Positions 8,814 to 18,578 are shown, numbered from the stretch's first letter. The stretch: 64,000 nt of DNA from Chloroflexi bacterium AL-N1 (GCA_013122435.1 WYDT01000001.1:310001-374000); one strand, 5' to 3'. Numbers and translations are program-made. The notes: a model not told the origin generated them from the letters alone.

Positions 8814-9614
8814 ATGATTCTAAATGCTACGAGTGATATTTTGTTTGATGTAAGTGCCCCAACTCCAATGATTCTCATGCTTCGACCACGAAGTGGTGCT
8901 GGTCAATGGATTGCACGCGAAGCCTATGTGTTAGAGCCACGTGTCCCCATTACCGAATACACGGACCAATTTGGAAATCTGTGTCAGCGTCTTATTGCAC
9001 CACAGGGCCGTTTTCGCATCCATACCAGCGCAGATGTAGCAGTCTCAGAGACGGTCGATGTTGACTATGGTGCCCCTTTTACGCCAATTTCCGACCTTCC
9101 AGAAAACGTACTGTCACTACTCTTGCCAAGCCGCTACTGCGAGTCCGATCAAATGGCCGATCTTGCCCAAACCATTGTTGCAGATGTTAAGCCGGGATAT
9201 GATCAAGTCGAAGCCATTAGAAACTGGATTCATCAGTATGTGACCTATCAGTATCAAACGAGTGATGCATCAACATCAGCCGTCAATACGGCACATACGC
9301 GAACAGGTGTCTGCCGTGATTTTGCCCATCTGGGCATTGCGCTTTGTCGCAGCTTGAGCATTCCGGCGCGTATGGTCGTTGGCTATCTCTACAAACTTGA
9401 TCCGATGGATCTACATGCGTGGTTTGAGGCATTTATAGGTGGCCGCTGGTATACGTTTGATGCAACACAGGCAACGCCACGTGGAGGTCGCATCGCCATT
9501 GGCTATGGCCGCGATGCAGCAGATGTGGCATTGACCACACAATTTGGCCCTGCCACACTCACCTCACTGGAAGTTAGTGTAGACAGGGCTAAAGAAAGTG
9601 ATTTTCACCACTAA
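8814..9614 (+). CDS. Transglutaminase-like family protein
   Basis: The 266-residue protein combines an N-terminal beta-domain, as in bacterial transglutaminase-like proteins, with the transglutaminase/protease-like core. The catalytic Cys is in TRTGVCRDFAHLGIALCR, and the His and Asp are in LHAWFEAFIGGRWYTFDAT. This order (Cys-His-Asp) is that of the papain-like fold. The family is usually annotated as a putative cysteine protease of unknown substrate. There is no signal peptide. I chose the ATG at 8814, since the earlier GTG lies in a terminator stem and the domain begins with ILNATSDILFDVSAPTP. It converges on the receiver gene after 11 bases. Confidence 0.9.
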   Translation: MILNATSDILFDVSAPTPMILMLRPRSGAGQWIAREAYVLEPRVPITEYTDQFGNLCQRLIAPQGRFRIHTSADVAVSETVDVDYGAPFTPISDLPENVLSLLLPSRYCESDQMADLAQTIVADVKPGYDQVEAIRNWIHQYVTYQYQTSDASTSAVNTAHTRTGVCRDFAHLGIALCRSLSIPARMVVGYLYKLDPMDLHAWFEAFIGGRWYTFDATQATPRGGRIAIGYGRDAADVALTTQFGPATLTSLEVSVDRAKESDFHH

Positions 9615-9625
9615 AGTTTGCTCGA

Positions 9626-10006
9626 TTAATCAGGATAACATTTCTGAATGACATCAACCAACTCTTCAACAGTATAAGGTTTCTCTACCAACTCAATACC
9701 CTTTGCGGAAAGTGAGGGGCTTATTTGTTGCATGTTTTGGGTCGATGCAGCACACACAATGAGAGGAATGGTGCGGGTCTGGGGATCAAGGTAGAGCATA
9801 TCCATCAAGGTAAGATGGGCTGCTTCACCTTCTAAGCTGACATCACAAATAATAATATCTGGCTCGATATCTTTAATCTGCTCATAGGCCCCCTGATGTT
9901 GTGTCAATGGTTTCAGGTGATAATCTTCTTTGCCTAAGAGCCGCATAATGAGATCAAGAAACTCGGGTGACTCGTCTACGATAGCTATACGTAGTTTCTT
10001 TTTCAT
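9626..10006 (-). CDS. Stand-alone response regulator receiver (copy 1)
   Basis: This is a single receiver domain of 126 residues with no output domain. The phosphoacceptor is the Asp of IIICDVS (about residue 55), the acidic pair is DE in AIVDESPEF, and the conserved Lys is in VEKPYT. The conserved Thr/Ser after beta-4 is Ala in this copy (LIVCAAST). It is about half identical to the neighbouring receiver at 10178-10561, including the unusual shared stretch DMLYLDP, so the two come from a local duplication. It probably acts by protein-protein contact or in a phosphorelay with the nearby kinases. Confidence 0.92.
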   Translation of the reverse strand: MKKKLRIAIVDESPEFLDLIMRLLGKEDYHLKPLTQHQGAYEQIKDIEPDIIICDVSLEGEAAHLTLMDMLYLDPQTRTIPLIVCAASTQNMQQISPSLSAKGIELVEKPYTVEELVDVIQKCYPD

Positions 10007-10177
10007 AGTTTGTACCTATATCCTACACACGTTCATAAACAACTCTGATATATTGCTACTATGCAAAATATATGCCGAGTCTGTCATTTACTTGGATGCG
10101 ATATATAAGTATCAACTTAGAGAAGATAGAAAGCAAAAGACAAACAGGTTTTAGAAACAAAGACAATGCTATTATTT

Positions 10178-10561
10178 TTACATGTTCTCTTCAATATCAC
10201 GCAGCATAGCTGTGAGTGCCTCAATCGTAAAGGGTTTCTCTAGCCAACGAATACCCTTGGCAGCAAGAGACGGCGCAATGTCTTTCACCTGATACGTTGC
10301 AGCAGAACACAAAATAAGCGGAATTGGACGTGTTTCGGGGTCAAGATACAGCATGTCGATAAGAGTCCACCCATACGGCATGTTCTCAAAAATGAGATCG
10401 CAAACTACAATATCTGGACGGCTCTCTTTGATCTGTTCAAACGCGCCTTGATGCTTTGGAATAGTTGTAACATCATAGCCTTCTGCGGTCAGAAAATCAA
10501 CCATGAGATCTAAGAACTCGGGATAATCATTGACTACAGTGATGTGTTTTTTTCGAGCCAT
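10178..10561 (-). CDS. Stand-alone response regulator receiver (copy 2)
   Basis: This second single-domain receiver of 127 residues is paralogous to the one just downstream. The phosphoacceptor Asp lies in IVVCDLIF, the Lys in LEKPFT, and here the switch residue is Ser (LILCSAAT). The first acidic residue of the usual pair is Asn in TVVNDYPEF. It is separated from the first copy by about 170 bases and from rpoN by about 70, all on the minus strand. Probable role: phosphotransfer or regulation by binding, in the signalling cluster with rpoN and the NtrC-type protein. Confidence 0.92.
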   Translation of the reverse strand: MARKKHITVVNDYPEFLDLMVDFLTAEGYDVTTIPKHQGAFEQIKESRPDIVVCDLIFENMPYGWTLIDMLYLDPETRPIPLILCSAATYQVKDIAPSLAAKGIRWLEKPFTIEALTAMLRDIEENM

Positions 10562-10628
10562 GCAGTTCTCTCAGTTATAGTAATAAAAAGAATAATATGA
10601 GCCTATTCAAAACATATGAGTCTGTATT

Positions 10629-11984
10629 TTACCGCATTCGTGCACGTTGATGCGATGGTGGAATATGCATCTGTTCACGATACTTGGCAACTGTCCGTCG
10701 TGCAATCGAGTAGCCCTGTTCGGTCAACAGCGCGACCAGATCGGCATCGCTCAATGGCTTATCCTCATGTTCGATTAACTCACGCATAACATCTTGCACA
10801 CCACGTGCTGCGACAAAGAATTCGCTTACTGGCAACAAGGTATGGTCGGGTAGCAAGGCAGTTTTGTCGGCAGTTGCCCGGCTTACTGTAGATTCGTGCA
10901 GACCCAGTTCAGCGGCTATCTCCGTACGAGTCATCGGTACCAGGTGGCGAACACCATGACGGAGAAATGCTTCTTGTCGCTCAACGATGACTTCTGTCAC
11001 ACGATACAATGTTGTCTCGCGTTGACGTAGATTAGCAAGAAATGTCCGGGCCCGTGCCACGTATTCCTGCACATGTTCCCGCTCCTCATCATCGAGCGAA
11101 GCGGCTTGTTTTGCTAGTTCCAGATAGGTTGGGTTGAGCTGTAACCGTCGCCGAGGTGAGCGGGCAATCTCTACAATAAATGTCCCATCCTGATCACGAA
11201 TCTCGACATCTGGTCGGCGATAGCGAATGTGTTCTGTAGCACTGTTGGCACCAAAACCGATCTGGGCTGGATACGGCCATAAATGTTTTTGAATAAAATC
11301 ACGTGCAGCTTTGACCTCATCTACTTTGATACCAAGCTGACGCGCTATCTCGGGATAACGGTGTTCACCAAGATCGTCGAAAAATTGTTCAATCAGGACC
11401 TGTACATAGGGATTCGCGATACTTTGTTGTTCTAGTATAGTTAACTGAGTCAAGAGGCATTCTCGTATATCACGTGTGGCAATGCCGGGTGGCCCAATTT
11501 CACGTAGCTTCTGGAGCACATTCGTAACACGATCCAGTGATACGTTGAGTGTTGCTGCAATATCTTCTGGAGTATCGCCCAAAAAACCTTGATCATCAAG
11601 ATTTCCCACCAGGGTGAGAGCGATATCGTGTTCGCTTTCCGGCAGTGAGATAGAGAGATCGGCCAGTAGCCCTTCTGACAGACTACGCGGAGCAGCGACA
11701 AAAAGGAAGGCATCGGTTTCTTCATCGCCCTGATAACTATTTTGCTCCCAGTTTGCCTCATCTTCACGCAGGTCACGTAGCAACTGTTCAACAATGTGTG
11801 GATCAATGTCGCCCTCATCAGGACCCTCTGAATTCTCAATCTCTTCGAGCGCAGGATTCTCCACAAGTTCCTGCTGAACTAGTTCATGGAGCGATATACT
11901 GGGCAACGAAAGCAGATTGACCAGATTGAGCAATGCGGGCGTAACACGGGTTTCCATACCGGGACCAAACGACATATCAAACAT
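10629..11984 (-). CDS. rpoN: RNA polymerase sigma-54 factor
   Basis: The 451-residue protein is sigma-54. Region I at the N-terminus (about residues 1-48) is the activator-interacting part, an acidic region follows, and then the core-binding domain. Near the C-terminus are the helix-turn-helix (EIAAELGLHESTVSRAT) and the RpoN box, ARRTVAKYREQMHIPP, which binds the -24 promoter element. The start at 11984 is set by AAGGAG seven bases upstream. The ATG overlaps the stop of the upstream NtrC-type gene by eight bases (ATGTTTGA), which points to translational coupling. An activator gene directly coupled to rpoN is an unusual arrangement and suggests both are needed together. Confidence 0.97.
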   Translation of the reverse strand: MFDMSFGPGMETRVTPALLNLVNLLSLPSISLHELVQQELVENPALEEIENSEGPDEGDIDPHIVEQLLRDLREDEANWEQNSYQGDEETDAFLFVAAPRSLSEGLLADLSISLPESEHDIALTLVGNLDDQGFLGDTPEDIAATLNVSLDRVTNVLQKLREIGPPGIATRDIRECLLTQLTILEQQSIANPYVQVLIEQFFDDLGEHRYPEIARQLGIKVDEVKAARDFIQKHLWPYPAQIGFGANSATEHIRYRRPDVEIRDQDGTFIVEIARSPRRRLQLNPTYLELAKQAASLDDEEREHVQEYVARARTFLANLRQRETTLYRVTEVIVERQEAFLRHGVRHLVPMTRTEIAAELGLHESTVSRATADKTALLPDHTLLPVSEFFVAARGVQDVMRELIEHEDKPLSDADLVALLTEQGYSIARRTVAKYREQMHIPPSHQRARMR

Positions 11985-13377
11985 GGTCAGCTCCTTGATC
12001 AAGCTCAGTTTCTGGAATAGCCAGTAGCCGTGCTGCGGCACTCCGATCACCATTCATTTGCTGAATAGCCAGTTTGATGAGTTGCATTCGTACTCTGGAC
12101 AACATTGTGTCCAGTCCGGCTCCTTGATTCATGAGTTCTGCCAGAGCAGTCGTTAAGATATCTCTTTGGCGGGTTGTGTTTTCCGAGATACTCGGCATCA
12201 GGAGATGGGATGGTTCAATCAACTGTCCTTGTGCCAGAACCACCGCACGTTCAATCGTATTCTCTAGTTGACGGACATTCCCCGGCCAATGAAATGCTAC
12301 TAAGATCGTCATAGCTTCTTTCGTTATCTGGGGTACTGGCGACTGATTTTTCTTGGCATAGCGAGAAAGAAAGTGTTGAATAAGAATTGGAATGTCGTCT
12401 TGACGTTCATGAAGTGGCGGCAAATGAATATTGATAACATTCAGCCGATAGAACAAATCCTCACGAAAGTTGCCCTCTGCCACTTCGTGTTGCAGATCGC
12501 GGTTGGTCGCGGCAATAATCCGCACATTGGCTTTAACGGTTACGTTGCCGCCGACGCGCTCAAAACTACGCTCTTGCAGAACGCGTAGGAGCTTTTTCTG
12601 GGTGGCCGAACTCATTTCGCCTACTTCATCAAGGAAAATAGTGCCTTTGACTGCCTGCTCAAATCGGCCTTTGCGTTGGGCAACAGCACCGGTGAATGCC
12701 CCTTTCTCGTGTCCAAACAACTCACTTTCAAGCAACGTCTCTGGAAGTGCGGCACAATTAACGGCGATAAAAGGACCCTCACGACGGGTAGACGCGCGAT
12801 GTAAGGCTTCCGCAACACGTTCTTTGCCAGTACCAGATTCGCCGGTTACCAGTATAGTTGCTTCACTTCTGGCAACTCGCCCGATCAGTTTATAAATCTC
12901 CTGCATGGCCACACTATGCCCAATCAGAACATCGCGTGGGTCTTGTTCCACCGTTGTGGATGATGCAGATGCTGTCTGCAAACGACGATGGTATTCGATG
13001 GCTTGTTCAACCACTGCTACAACGGTTTGTGGCTCAAATGGTTTTGCAATATAGTCGTAGGCACCGTTTTGCATTGCTTCAATGGTAATCGTAGATGACT
13101 CCTGTGCAGTTACGATAATAATAGGAAAGACGCACCCACGTTCCTGCAACTGTTGTAATACCGCTATGCCATCTGGCTCAGGCATGCGTACATCTAAGAT
13201 AGCTACATCTGGTGAAAGCTTTTCAAGCACCTCTAACGCTTCTTTCCCAGAACTGGCTGTGTGAACATGCGCACCGTGTGGTTCCAGAAAATCCTGAAAG
13301 AGTTCTAGAATACCTGGTTCATCATCAGCGATAAAAATAGTGCTTCCATCTAGAAGGTTTGATGTTCCTATCTGCAT
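11977..13377 (-). CDS. NtrC-type sigma-54 activator with truncated Fis domain
   Basis: The 466-residue protein has a receiver domain (TIFIADDEPGI; phosphoacceptor in VAILDVRMPEPDG, about residue 57), then an AAA+ sigma-54 interaction domain with Walker A GESGTGKE, the sigma-54 contacting loop GAFTGA, Walker B TIFLDEVGEM and the arginine-finger region. The C-terminal Fis-like region starts normally (LIKLAIQQMNGDRSAAARLL) but stops after AIPETELDQGADHV, so the recognition helix expected at this point is missing. It may activate sigma-54 promoters without specific DNA binding, or rely on a partner. Its stop overlaps the rpoN start. A family member of this type usually has 440-480 residues, so the loss is only the last part of the helix-turn-helix. 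Confidence 0.94.
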   Translation of the reverse strand: MQIGTSNLLDGSTIFIADDEPGILELFQDFLEPHGAHVHTASSGKEALEVLEKLSPDVAILDVRMPEPDGIAVLQQLQERGCVFPIIIVTAQESSTITIEAMQNGAYDYIAKPFEPQTVVAVVEQAIEYHRRLQTASASSTTVEQDPRDVLIGHSVAMQEIYKLIGRVARSEATILVTGESGTGKERVAEALHRASTRREGPFIAVNCAALPETLLESELFGHEKGAFTGAVAQRKGRFEQAVKGTIFLDEVGEMSSATQKKLLRVLQERSFERVGGNVTVKANVRIIAATNRDLQHEVAEGNFREDLFYRLNVINIHLPPLHERQDDIPILIQHFLSRYAKKNQSPVPQITKEAMTILVAFHWPGNVRQLENTIERAVVLAQGQLIEPSHLLMPSISENTTRQRDILTTALAELMNQGAGLDTMLSRVRMQLIKLAIQQMNGDRSAAARLLAIPETELDQGADHV

Positions 13378-13633
13378 GTCATATCCAAATCTACGGTCTC
13401 AATGGTCACTAACATACAAGATTGTCGTGACTCTATTCTATGTCTCCATACGTGACTCAATATCCGCGATTATGTGGAAAAATCGATTCTTTATTATCGC
13501 AGGATTTGTGCCTGTTCGCAACCGTTTTATGTGCCATTTCGTACATCTAATGATGATATGTAATTATGATATACTAAAAAGTGACTGTATTGCTCAATTC
13601 TGTATGTCATTTTCCGTGTGTTGAAATAGAGAA

Positions 13634-15730
13634 ATGATGTTTATGCCGAAACCTGACACGCCTTTTGAACCCAATCTTTTGTATCATTTTGAACTATTGA
13701 GCCATATGAGCCATGAGGCGATGCTCATGTTTACGCTTGATGGACAGCTTCTGGCAGCTAATCGTGCGAGTTATGCGCTTACAGGTCTTGGTGAAGGTAT
13801 ACCCTTAAATGAATACGCACAACACTTTACGCAGCAATTATGCGATATGGATGGAACTCCCATTCCACCGGATCAATATCCACACTATCGAGTAGCACGT
13901 GGCGAAACACTTAATGCTGTCGAATTTGGCTATAACATCAAGGGAAACATGCACAATCTGCGTTGTAATGGCCGTTTGATTGGTGATGATACACAACAAT
14001 CTCAAGCAATACTACTGGTGTTTCAAAATGTGACCATAGACCGCAAACTCCAGGAGCATACCATGCAGCAGCGTGAACAAATACAGCTGCTTACACTTGC
14101 TGCTGCACATCAGACAGCACAGCTCGATACCCTGCTTGCCAGTATTCCTGATGGAATCGCGCTGGTCGATAGTGAAAATCATCAGTTGCATATCAACGAA
14201 GTCGGTCAGCATATTCTGGGCCAGGCACCTGTGGAGCGACTTGAAGAAAATGTTGCCCACTATAATGTACGTGAACTTGATGGTACCCCTATGGCATCAG
14301 AAGATTTGCCTCTGTCACGGGCGCTGCGGGGTGAGCAAGTTATTGATCTGGAGCATCTGATCGAACGTGCCGGGAATGACATTGTACGAGTAAGTGCGAG
14401 TGCCAGCCCGATTTATAATCAACAGGGGAAAATTACGGGAGCAGTAGCCATTTTCCGTGATGTCACTGAGCGACGGCAACGGGAAGAGGTTTATCTTCGG
14501 CAACTTCATGAACTCGAAGAGCTACGCAAACTAGCACGTGCTACTGGTCTGGTTCGTGAAGAAAAAGCACTTTATAAAACGATTGTGACCCGATTGGCAC
14601 GGCTTTTGCAAACAGAACAGTGTGTTATGCTGACACTTAACCAACAAAGTGAGGTGTTTGAAGCACGCAAGCCAGCATATGGGATTGAGAGTGATAAGTT
14701 ATCACGCTACGATGTCACCGCTCGTGTCATTGATCAACTTTTCCTGCATAGTGAAAGTGATTATGTTTGTATTATTGATCGACATGATATCGAGATAGAT
14801 GTTGTATCTCAGGCATTATTACAAGCATTAGATGTAGTAAATATTATGCTTGTACGTATCGAGCATCGTAGTGAAGTAATTGGATGTGTGATGGTGTGCA
14901 ATAGCATAGACAATCATTATTTTGATATAAGTGACATACAGTTGTTGCAAACGGTGGCGCCTCAGATTGCGCTGTCCATTGTCAACAGTCGTCTTTATAC
15001 CCAAATGCAACAATCTAAACAAGCGACAGAAGCACAAGCGTGGCGATTAACGCGTGTCAATGCAGAACTCGATGCGTTCACATATTCGGTATCCCATGAT
15101 CTACGGGCACCGCTACGGGCCATTACCGGCTTTTCTCAATTGCTCGAACGTAGTCTGCCTGAAACATCTGAACGGACACAGCATCAGTTAAATCGTATCC
15201 GAGCAAACGTCGATAAGATGAGCAATCTTATCGATGCACTACTGACATTTTCCCGGACTGGCCGTCAGGTACCCGATCAAAGTAGAGTAGACCTGGTGGA
15301 AGTAATACAGGGGTCATTGCGAATGTACGAACTACAGATTGATTTATGCCAGGCGATTATTCAGGTTGATAACTTGCCGGTGATTGTGGGTGATAATCGA
15401 CTGCTGGAGATTGTATTTGCTAATCTTATTGACAACGCCATCAAATATCGCCGCCTCGACACACAGCTTCGTATATCCATCAGTGGAATGCAAAATGAAC
15501 ATGTTGCGACGATCGCCATACAAGACAATGGGATCGGTTTTGATCCGCGTTATCAAGATAAAATATTTCAGGTGTTTCAACGCTTGCACACCGACAACGA
15601 ATATGAAGGTACCGGCATTGGGCTGTCGTTAGTCCGCAAAATTGTAGAAGCGCATCGTGGGCGTATCTGGGCGGAAGGTCAACCAGACGCTGGTGCAACA
15701 TTTTATATTGAACTGCCAATCTATAAATAG
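13634..15730 (+). CDS. PAS-PAS-GAF sensor histidine kinase
   Basis: The 698-residue soluble kinase has two N-terminal PAS domains (about residues 15-130 and 160-285), a GAF domain (about 300-460), then HisKA with the H-box FTYSVSHDLRAPLRAI (about 490-505) and an HATPase_c domain with N-box NLIDNAIKYR and G-boxes DNGIGFDP and GTGIGLSLVRKIVE. No membrane segment is visible, so the stimulus is probably cytoplasmic (redox, light or small molecule). The H-box type is that of phytochrome-like and cyanobacterial kinases that pair with Rcp1-type receivers, and such a receiver is encoded 34 bases downstream. It is divergent from the NtrC-type gene. Confidence 0.94.
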   Translation: MMFMPKPDTPFEPNLLYHFELLSHMSHEAMLMFTLDGQLLAANRASYALTGLGEGIPLNEYAQHFTQQLCDMDGTPIPPDQYPHYRVARGETLNAVEFGYNIKGNMHNLRCNGRLIGDDTQQSQAILLVFQNVTIDRKLQEHTMQQREQIQLLTLAAAHQTAQLDTLLASIPDGIALVDSENHQLHINEVGQHILGQAPVERLEENVAHYNVRELDGTPMASEDLPLSRALRGEQVIDLEHLIERAGNDIVRVSASASPIYNQQGKITGAVAIFRDVTERRQREEVYLRQLHELEELRKLARATGLVREEKALYKTIVTRLARLLQTEQCVMLTLNQQSEVFEARKPAYGIESDKLSRYDVTARVIDQLFLHSESDYVCIIDRHDIEIDVVSQALLQALDVVNIMLVRIEHRSEVIGCVMVCNSIDNHYFDISDIQLLQTVAPQIALSIVNSRLYTQMQQSKQATEAQAWRLTRVNAELDAFTYSVSHDLRAPLRAITGFSQLLERSLPETSERTQHQLNRIRANVDKMSNLIDALLTFSRTGRQVPDQSRVDLVEVIQGSLRMYELQIDLCQAIIQVDNLPVIVGDNRLLEIVFANLIDNAIKYRRLDTQLRISISGMQNEHVATIAIQDNGIGFDPRYQDKIFQVFQRLHTDNEYEGTGIGLSLVRKIVEAHRGRIWAEGQPDAGATFYIELPIYK

Positions 15731-15764
15731 GTTGTAAGGGAAGAACTAGTAGCAGGGTGAAATT

Positions 15765-16217
15765 ATGACATCAACCACATCAACACCACTTAACATAGTT
15801 TTAGTAGAGGATAATCCTGATGATGAAGAATTGATGCTGGAAGCTTTAAAAGAATATCGTTTACGAAATCCCATTACTGTACTTCGTGATGGACAAGAAG
15901 CTGTTGATTATTTCTTTCGTCAGGGTGACTATACAGACCGTCCAGCAAAACAACCGGATCTCATTTTACTCGATATCAAATTACCAAAAGTTGATGGGCT
16001 AGATGTGCTCGCAAAAATCAAGAGCGACGATGAGTTGAAACGGGTTCCAGTAGTCGTACTCACTTCTTCACAAGAAGATCGTGACATTGCTAAAGGTTAT
16101 GAGCTTGGTGCGAACAGTTATATTGTCAAACCAATTGACTTCGAACAACTTCTTGAAACGGTCCGCACCATCGGTGGCTATTGGCTGATTGTAAATGAGC
16201 CAGCACCACGCAAATGA
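15765..16217 (+). CDS. Rcp1-like response regulator receiver
   Basis: The 150-residue single receiver has the features of the Rcp1 group, the partners of phytochrome-type kinases: LVEDNPDDEELM at the start, the insertion YFFRQGDYTDRPAKQPDLIL before the phosphoacceptor strand, phosphoacceptor Asp in LLDIKLPKVDGL, switch Thr in VLTSSQEDRD, and Lys in IVKPIDFEQ. No output domain is present. It is encoded between two kinases and overlaps the next gene by four bases (ATGA), so it is most likely the phosphate acceptor of the upstream PAS-GAF kinase. Confidence 0.95.
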   Translation: MTSTTSTPLNIVLVEDNPDDEELMLEALKEYRLRNPITVLRDGQEAVDYFFRQGDYTDRPAKQPDLILLDIKLPKVDGLDVLAKIKSDDELKRVPVVVLTSSQEDRDIAKGYELGANSYIVKPIDFEQLLETVRTIGGYWLIVNEPAPRK

Positions 16218-17821
16218 GTAATACTATTCACATTCTATTGGTCGATGACAATCTTGACGATGTTGAATTGACCATCGCATTTTGTGCCACTGCCGCACCA
16301 CATCTGAAATTTACGGTGGTTGAAACGGGAGCCGCAGTTCGTGCACAATTGCATAACGGTCAATCACAACATTTTGATGCGTTAGTTTTTGACTATGCGC
16401 TCCCTGATACGACAGGTTTTGCTTTATTGCAGGATGTTATTAAAACCAAATACCTTGCACCAGTCATTATGGTCACCGGACGTGATGATGTCGAAACAGC
16501 TGTCAAGGCAATGAAACAGGGCGCGACCGACTATCTGGTCAAATCGAGTAATTATTGGCAGTATATACCGCGTGTCATTGAGTCAGCCATCGAGCGTTAT
16601 CATCTTGCCGAAGAGAATCAACGATTACAGCGTGAACTAACCCAACGTGCAGCAGAACTGGAAGCGGCGGTTGCCCGTGCAGAGACAGAGCAACGACGCC
16701 TTCAGGCCGTGCTTGATCAATTGCCAGAAGGTGTTCTCATCGCTGACGGCGCACATGGGGAAGTTGTGGCTGCCAATAACGTCGCAGAGCAGATCTTTGG
16801 CTCTGCCTTGATTGCCGATACAAACATAACTCGAGAACAAGATTATCGACTGGAACAGCTTGATGAGACACCGATTGCCCCTAAAGAAACGGCCATATTC
16901 CATGCATTACAAACTGGCAAGACTATTTTAGGAAATCAGATTGTAGTTGTTAAACCAGATGGCCAACGTATTACTATTTTGATGAATACAGCTCCTTTGT
17001 TCGATAAAGATGGTAGTGTTACCGGTGCAGTGTCTGTTTTTCAAGATATTACGGAATTAAAACGACTTGAGGCACTCAAGGATGAAATCCTTTCTATCGC
17101 TTCCCACGAACTAAAAAATCCGCTCACTGTTGTCATGGGGTATGCTTCTCTCTTGAGACAATTACCAGAGATTACCCAGAATAATCGGGCACAGCGTGCG
17201 GTCCAGACGATCTATCAACAAAGCCAGCGCATGTTGCAGCTGATTAATCGATTGCTTGATCTCTCACGACTCGATCTTGACCGCATGACCTTGCAAATGA
17301 CTTCATTTGATATTGTTCCATTGATACAGACATGTATTGAAGAACAGCAGATGATGGCATCTAATCATATTATCCGCACAGAATTCTCTCACATAACGCT
17401 GCCAGTCATGGCAGATCACATGCGGATTGAGCAGGTGTTGGTGAATTTACTAAGCAATGCTATTAAGTATAGTCCACATGGTGGTGAGATCGATGTATCT
17501 CTCAGACTTTCCGATCAGATAACGCTTATAGATGGCATTTGTGGCTCGGAACTTCCCCAACAAGGGTCATTTGTGTGTATACAAGTGCGCGACGCGGGTA
17601 TTGGCATTGCTCCCGCAGACCTACAACAGCTTTTTCGGCGTTTTTACCGTGCAGATGATGCAGCACAGATAGTTTCAGGGCAAGGGTTAGGGCTGTATAT
17701 CAGTTCTGAGATCATGCGTCTCCACGGTGGAGTACTCTGTGTTGAAAGTACCCCTAATCAGGGTAGTACCTTTTATATGGTACTTCCTTTGACTCTGACT
17801 GAACAGAATGAGCCTGTATAG
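16214..17821 (+). CDS. REC-PAS-histidine kinase hybrid
   Basis: The 535-residue protein has an N-terminal receiver (LLVDDNLDDVEL; phosphoacceptor in ALVFDYALPD; Lys in YLVKSSNYW), a coiled linker (about residues 135-160), one PAS domain (about 165-285), HisKA with H-box ILSIASHELKNPLTVV, and HATPase_c with NLLSNAIKYS, DAGIGI and GQGLGLYIS motifs. An N-terminal receiver fused to a kinase implies control of the kinase by an upstream phosphodonor. It begins inside the stop codon of the Rcp1-like gene, and the three genes form one operon of a probable phosphorelay: kinase, receiver, receiver-kinase. Confidence 0.95.
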   Translation: MSNTIHILLVDDNLDDVELTIAFCATAAPHLKFTVVETGAAVRAQLHNGQSQHFDALVFDYALPDTTGFALLQDVIKTKYLAPVIMVTGRDDVETAVKAMKQGATDYLVKSSNYWQYIPRVIESAIERYHLAEENQRLQRELTQRAAELEAAVARAETEQRRLQAVLDQLPEGVLIADGAHGEVVAANNVAEQIFGSALIADTNITREQDYRLEQLDETPIAPKETAIFHALQTGKTILGNQIVVVKPDGQRITILMNTAPLFDKDGSVTGAVSVFQDITELKRLEALKDEILSIASHELKNPLTVVMGYASLLRQLPEITQNNRAQRAVQTIYQQSQRMLQLINRLLDLSRLDLDRMTLQMTSFDIVPLIQTCIEEQQMMASNHIIRTEFSHITLPVMADHMRIEQVLVNLLSNAIKYSPHGGEIDVSLRLSDQITLIDGICGSELPQQGSFVCIQVRDAGIGIAPADLQQLFRRFYRADDAAQIVSGQGLGLYISSEIMRLHGGVLCVESTPNQGSTFYMVLPLTLTEQNEPV

Positions 17822-18094
17822 TCTTGCGAGAGTTTCTCAGACAGTTATAAGTAATCCTCTCAATTGACCGATTCATTGTATGTTGCCAGATTATGATTAA
17901 ACCTGGATGTAACCTGATCCTCTTCCGTCGAGTCATCCACAGCTGCTTCTATTACAGCAAGCAAGACGCCCCCCAAAATGCATTATGTGCAGCGATTGTG
18001 CACCAAGAAACAGAGAGAGCAAGAAAATGCTTTCCAGTTCTAGAGAACATTTTCACAACTACGTAAATGCGAGATGTTGTATTATGGATCTCTA

Positions 18095-18578
18095 TTAATC
18101 CAAATTAATTGTGATTGATTTAAACATTACTACAGAGTATTCAACATACTTGATGTACGAAACATCATCAACCAGATTTTCTTCTTCAAATCCAACTTCA
18201 ACCTCAAATATATATGCTCTAGTGACTTCCATATGAGCATTGGCCTCTTCACCCAGGTGTACAAAAGGTTTCATCCTCATGAACGATAGTGCGATCTGCA
18301 CCAACAATCAGGAGCGAATCCAGACCAAGCAACGCAGGATCGTTGCGCTTAAAGGGATAGTCTGTCTCAACGATACCTGGAAAATATCCACAGGTAATGA
18401 CAGACTGACCAATGTATTCTGCAGGATTATCGATAACCTCGCTGACTTCTATCAAGTTTTGCTCTTCCTGCGCCGTGGACTCTTCTTCATCTGCTTCTGG
18501 TTAGGGAGTCGTTGTCTCATCAAGGGTACCTGTTGCTGCTTTCGACTGAGTCGTTTTTGTGTCATCCCTCACCACGAC
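18095..18578 (-). pseudogene. Broken small exported-protein-like gene
   Basis: On the minus strand a coherent reading can be followed across two lesions. A linker-like stretch (KTTQSKAATGTLDETTTP) is interrupted by TAA at 18501-18503, continues as PEADEEESTAQEEQNLIEV, then a folded part (EYIGQSVITCGYFPGIVETD) runs to a frameshift near 18250-18256 (CTPG then EEANAHMEVTRAYIFEVEV), ending at 18095. The 5' end with any signal peptide is missing and is replaced by GC-rich transposase-like sequence. The acidic, Thr-rich linker resembles that of lipoproteins elsewhere in this window. I do not recognise the folded domain. The gene appears truncated by insertion and then decayed. Confidence 0.6.
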
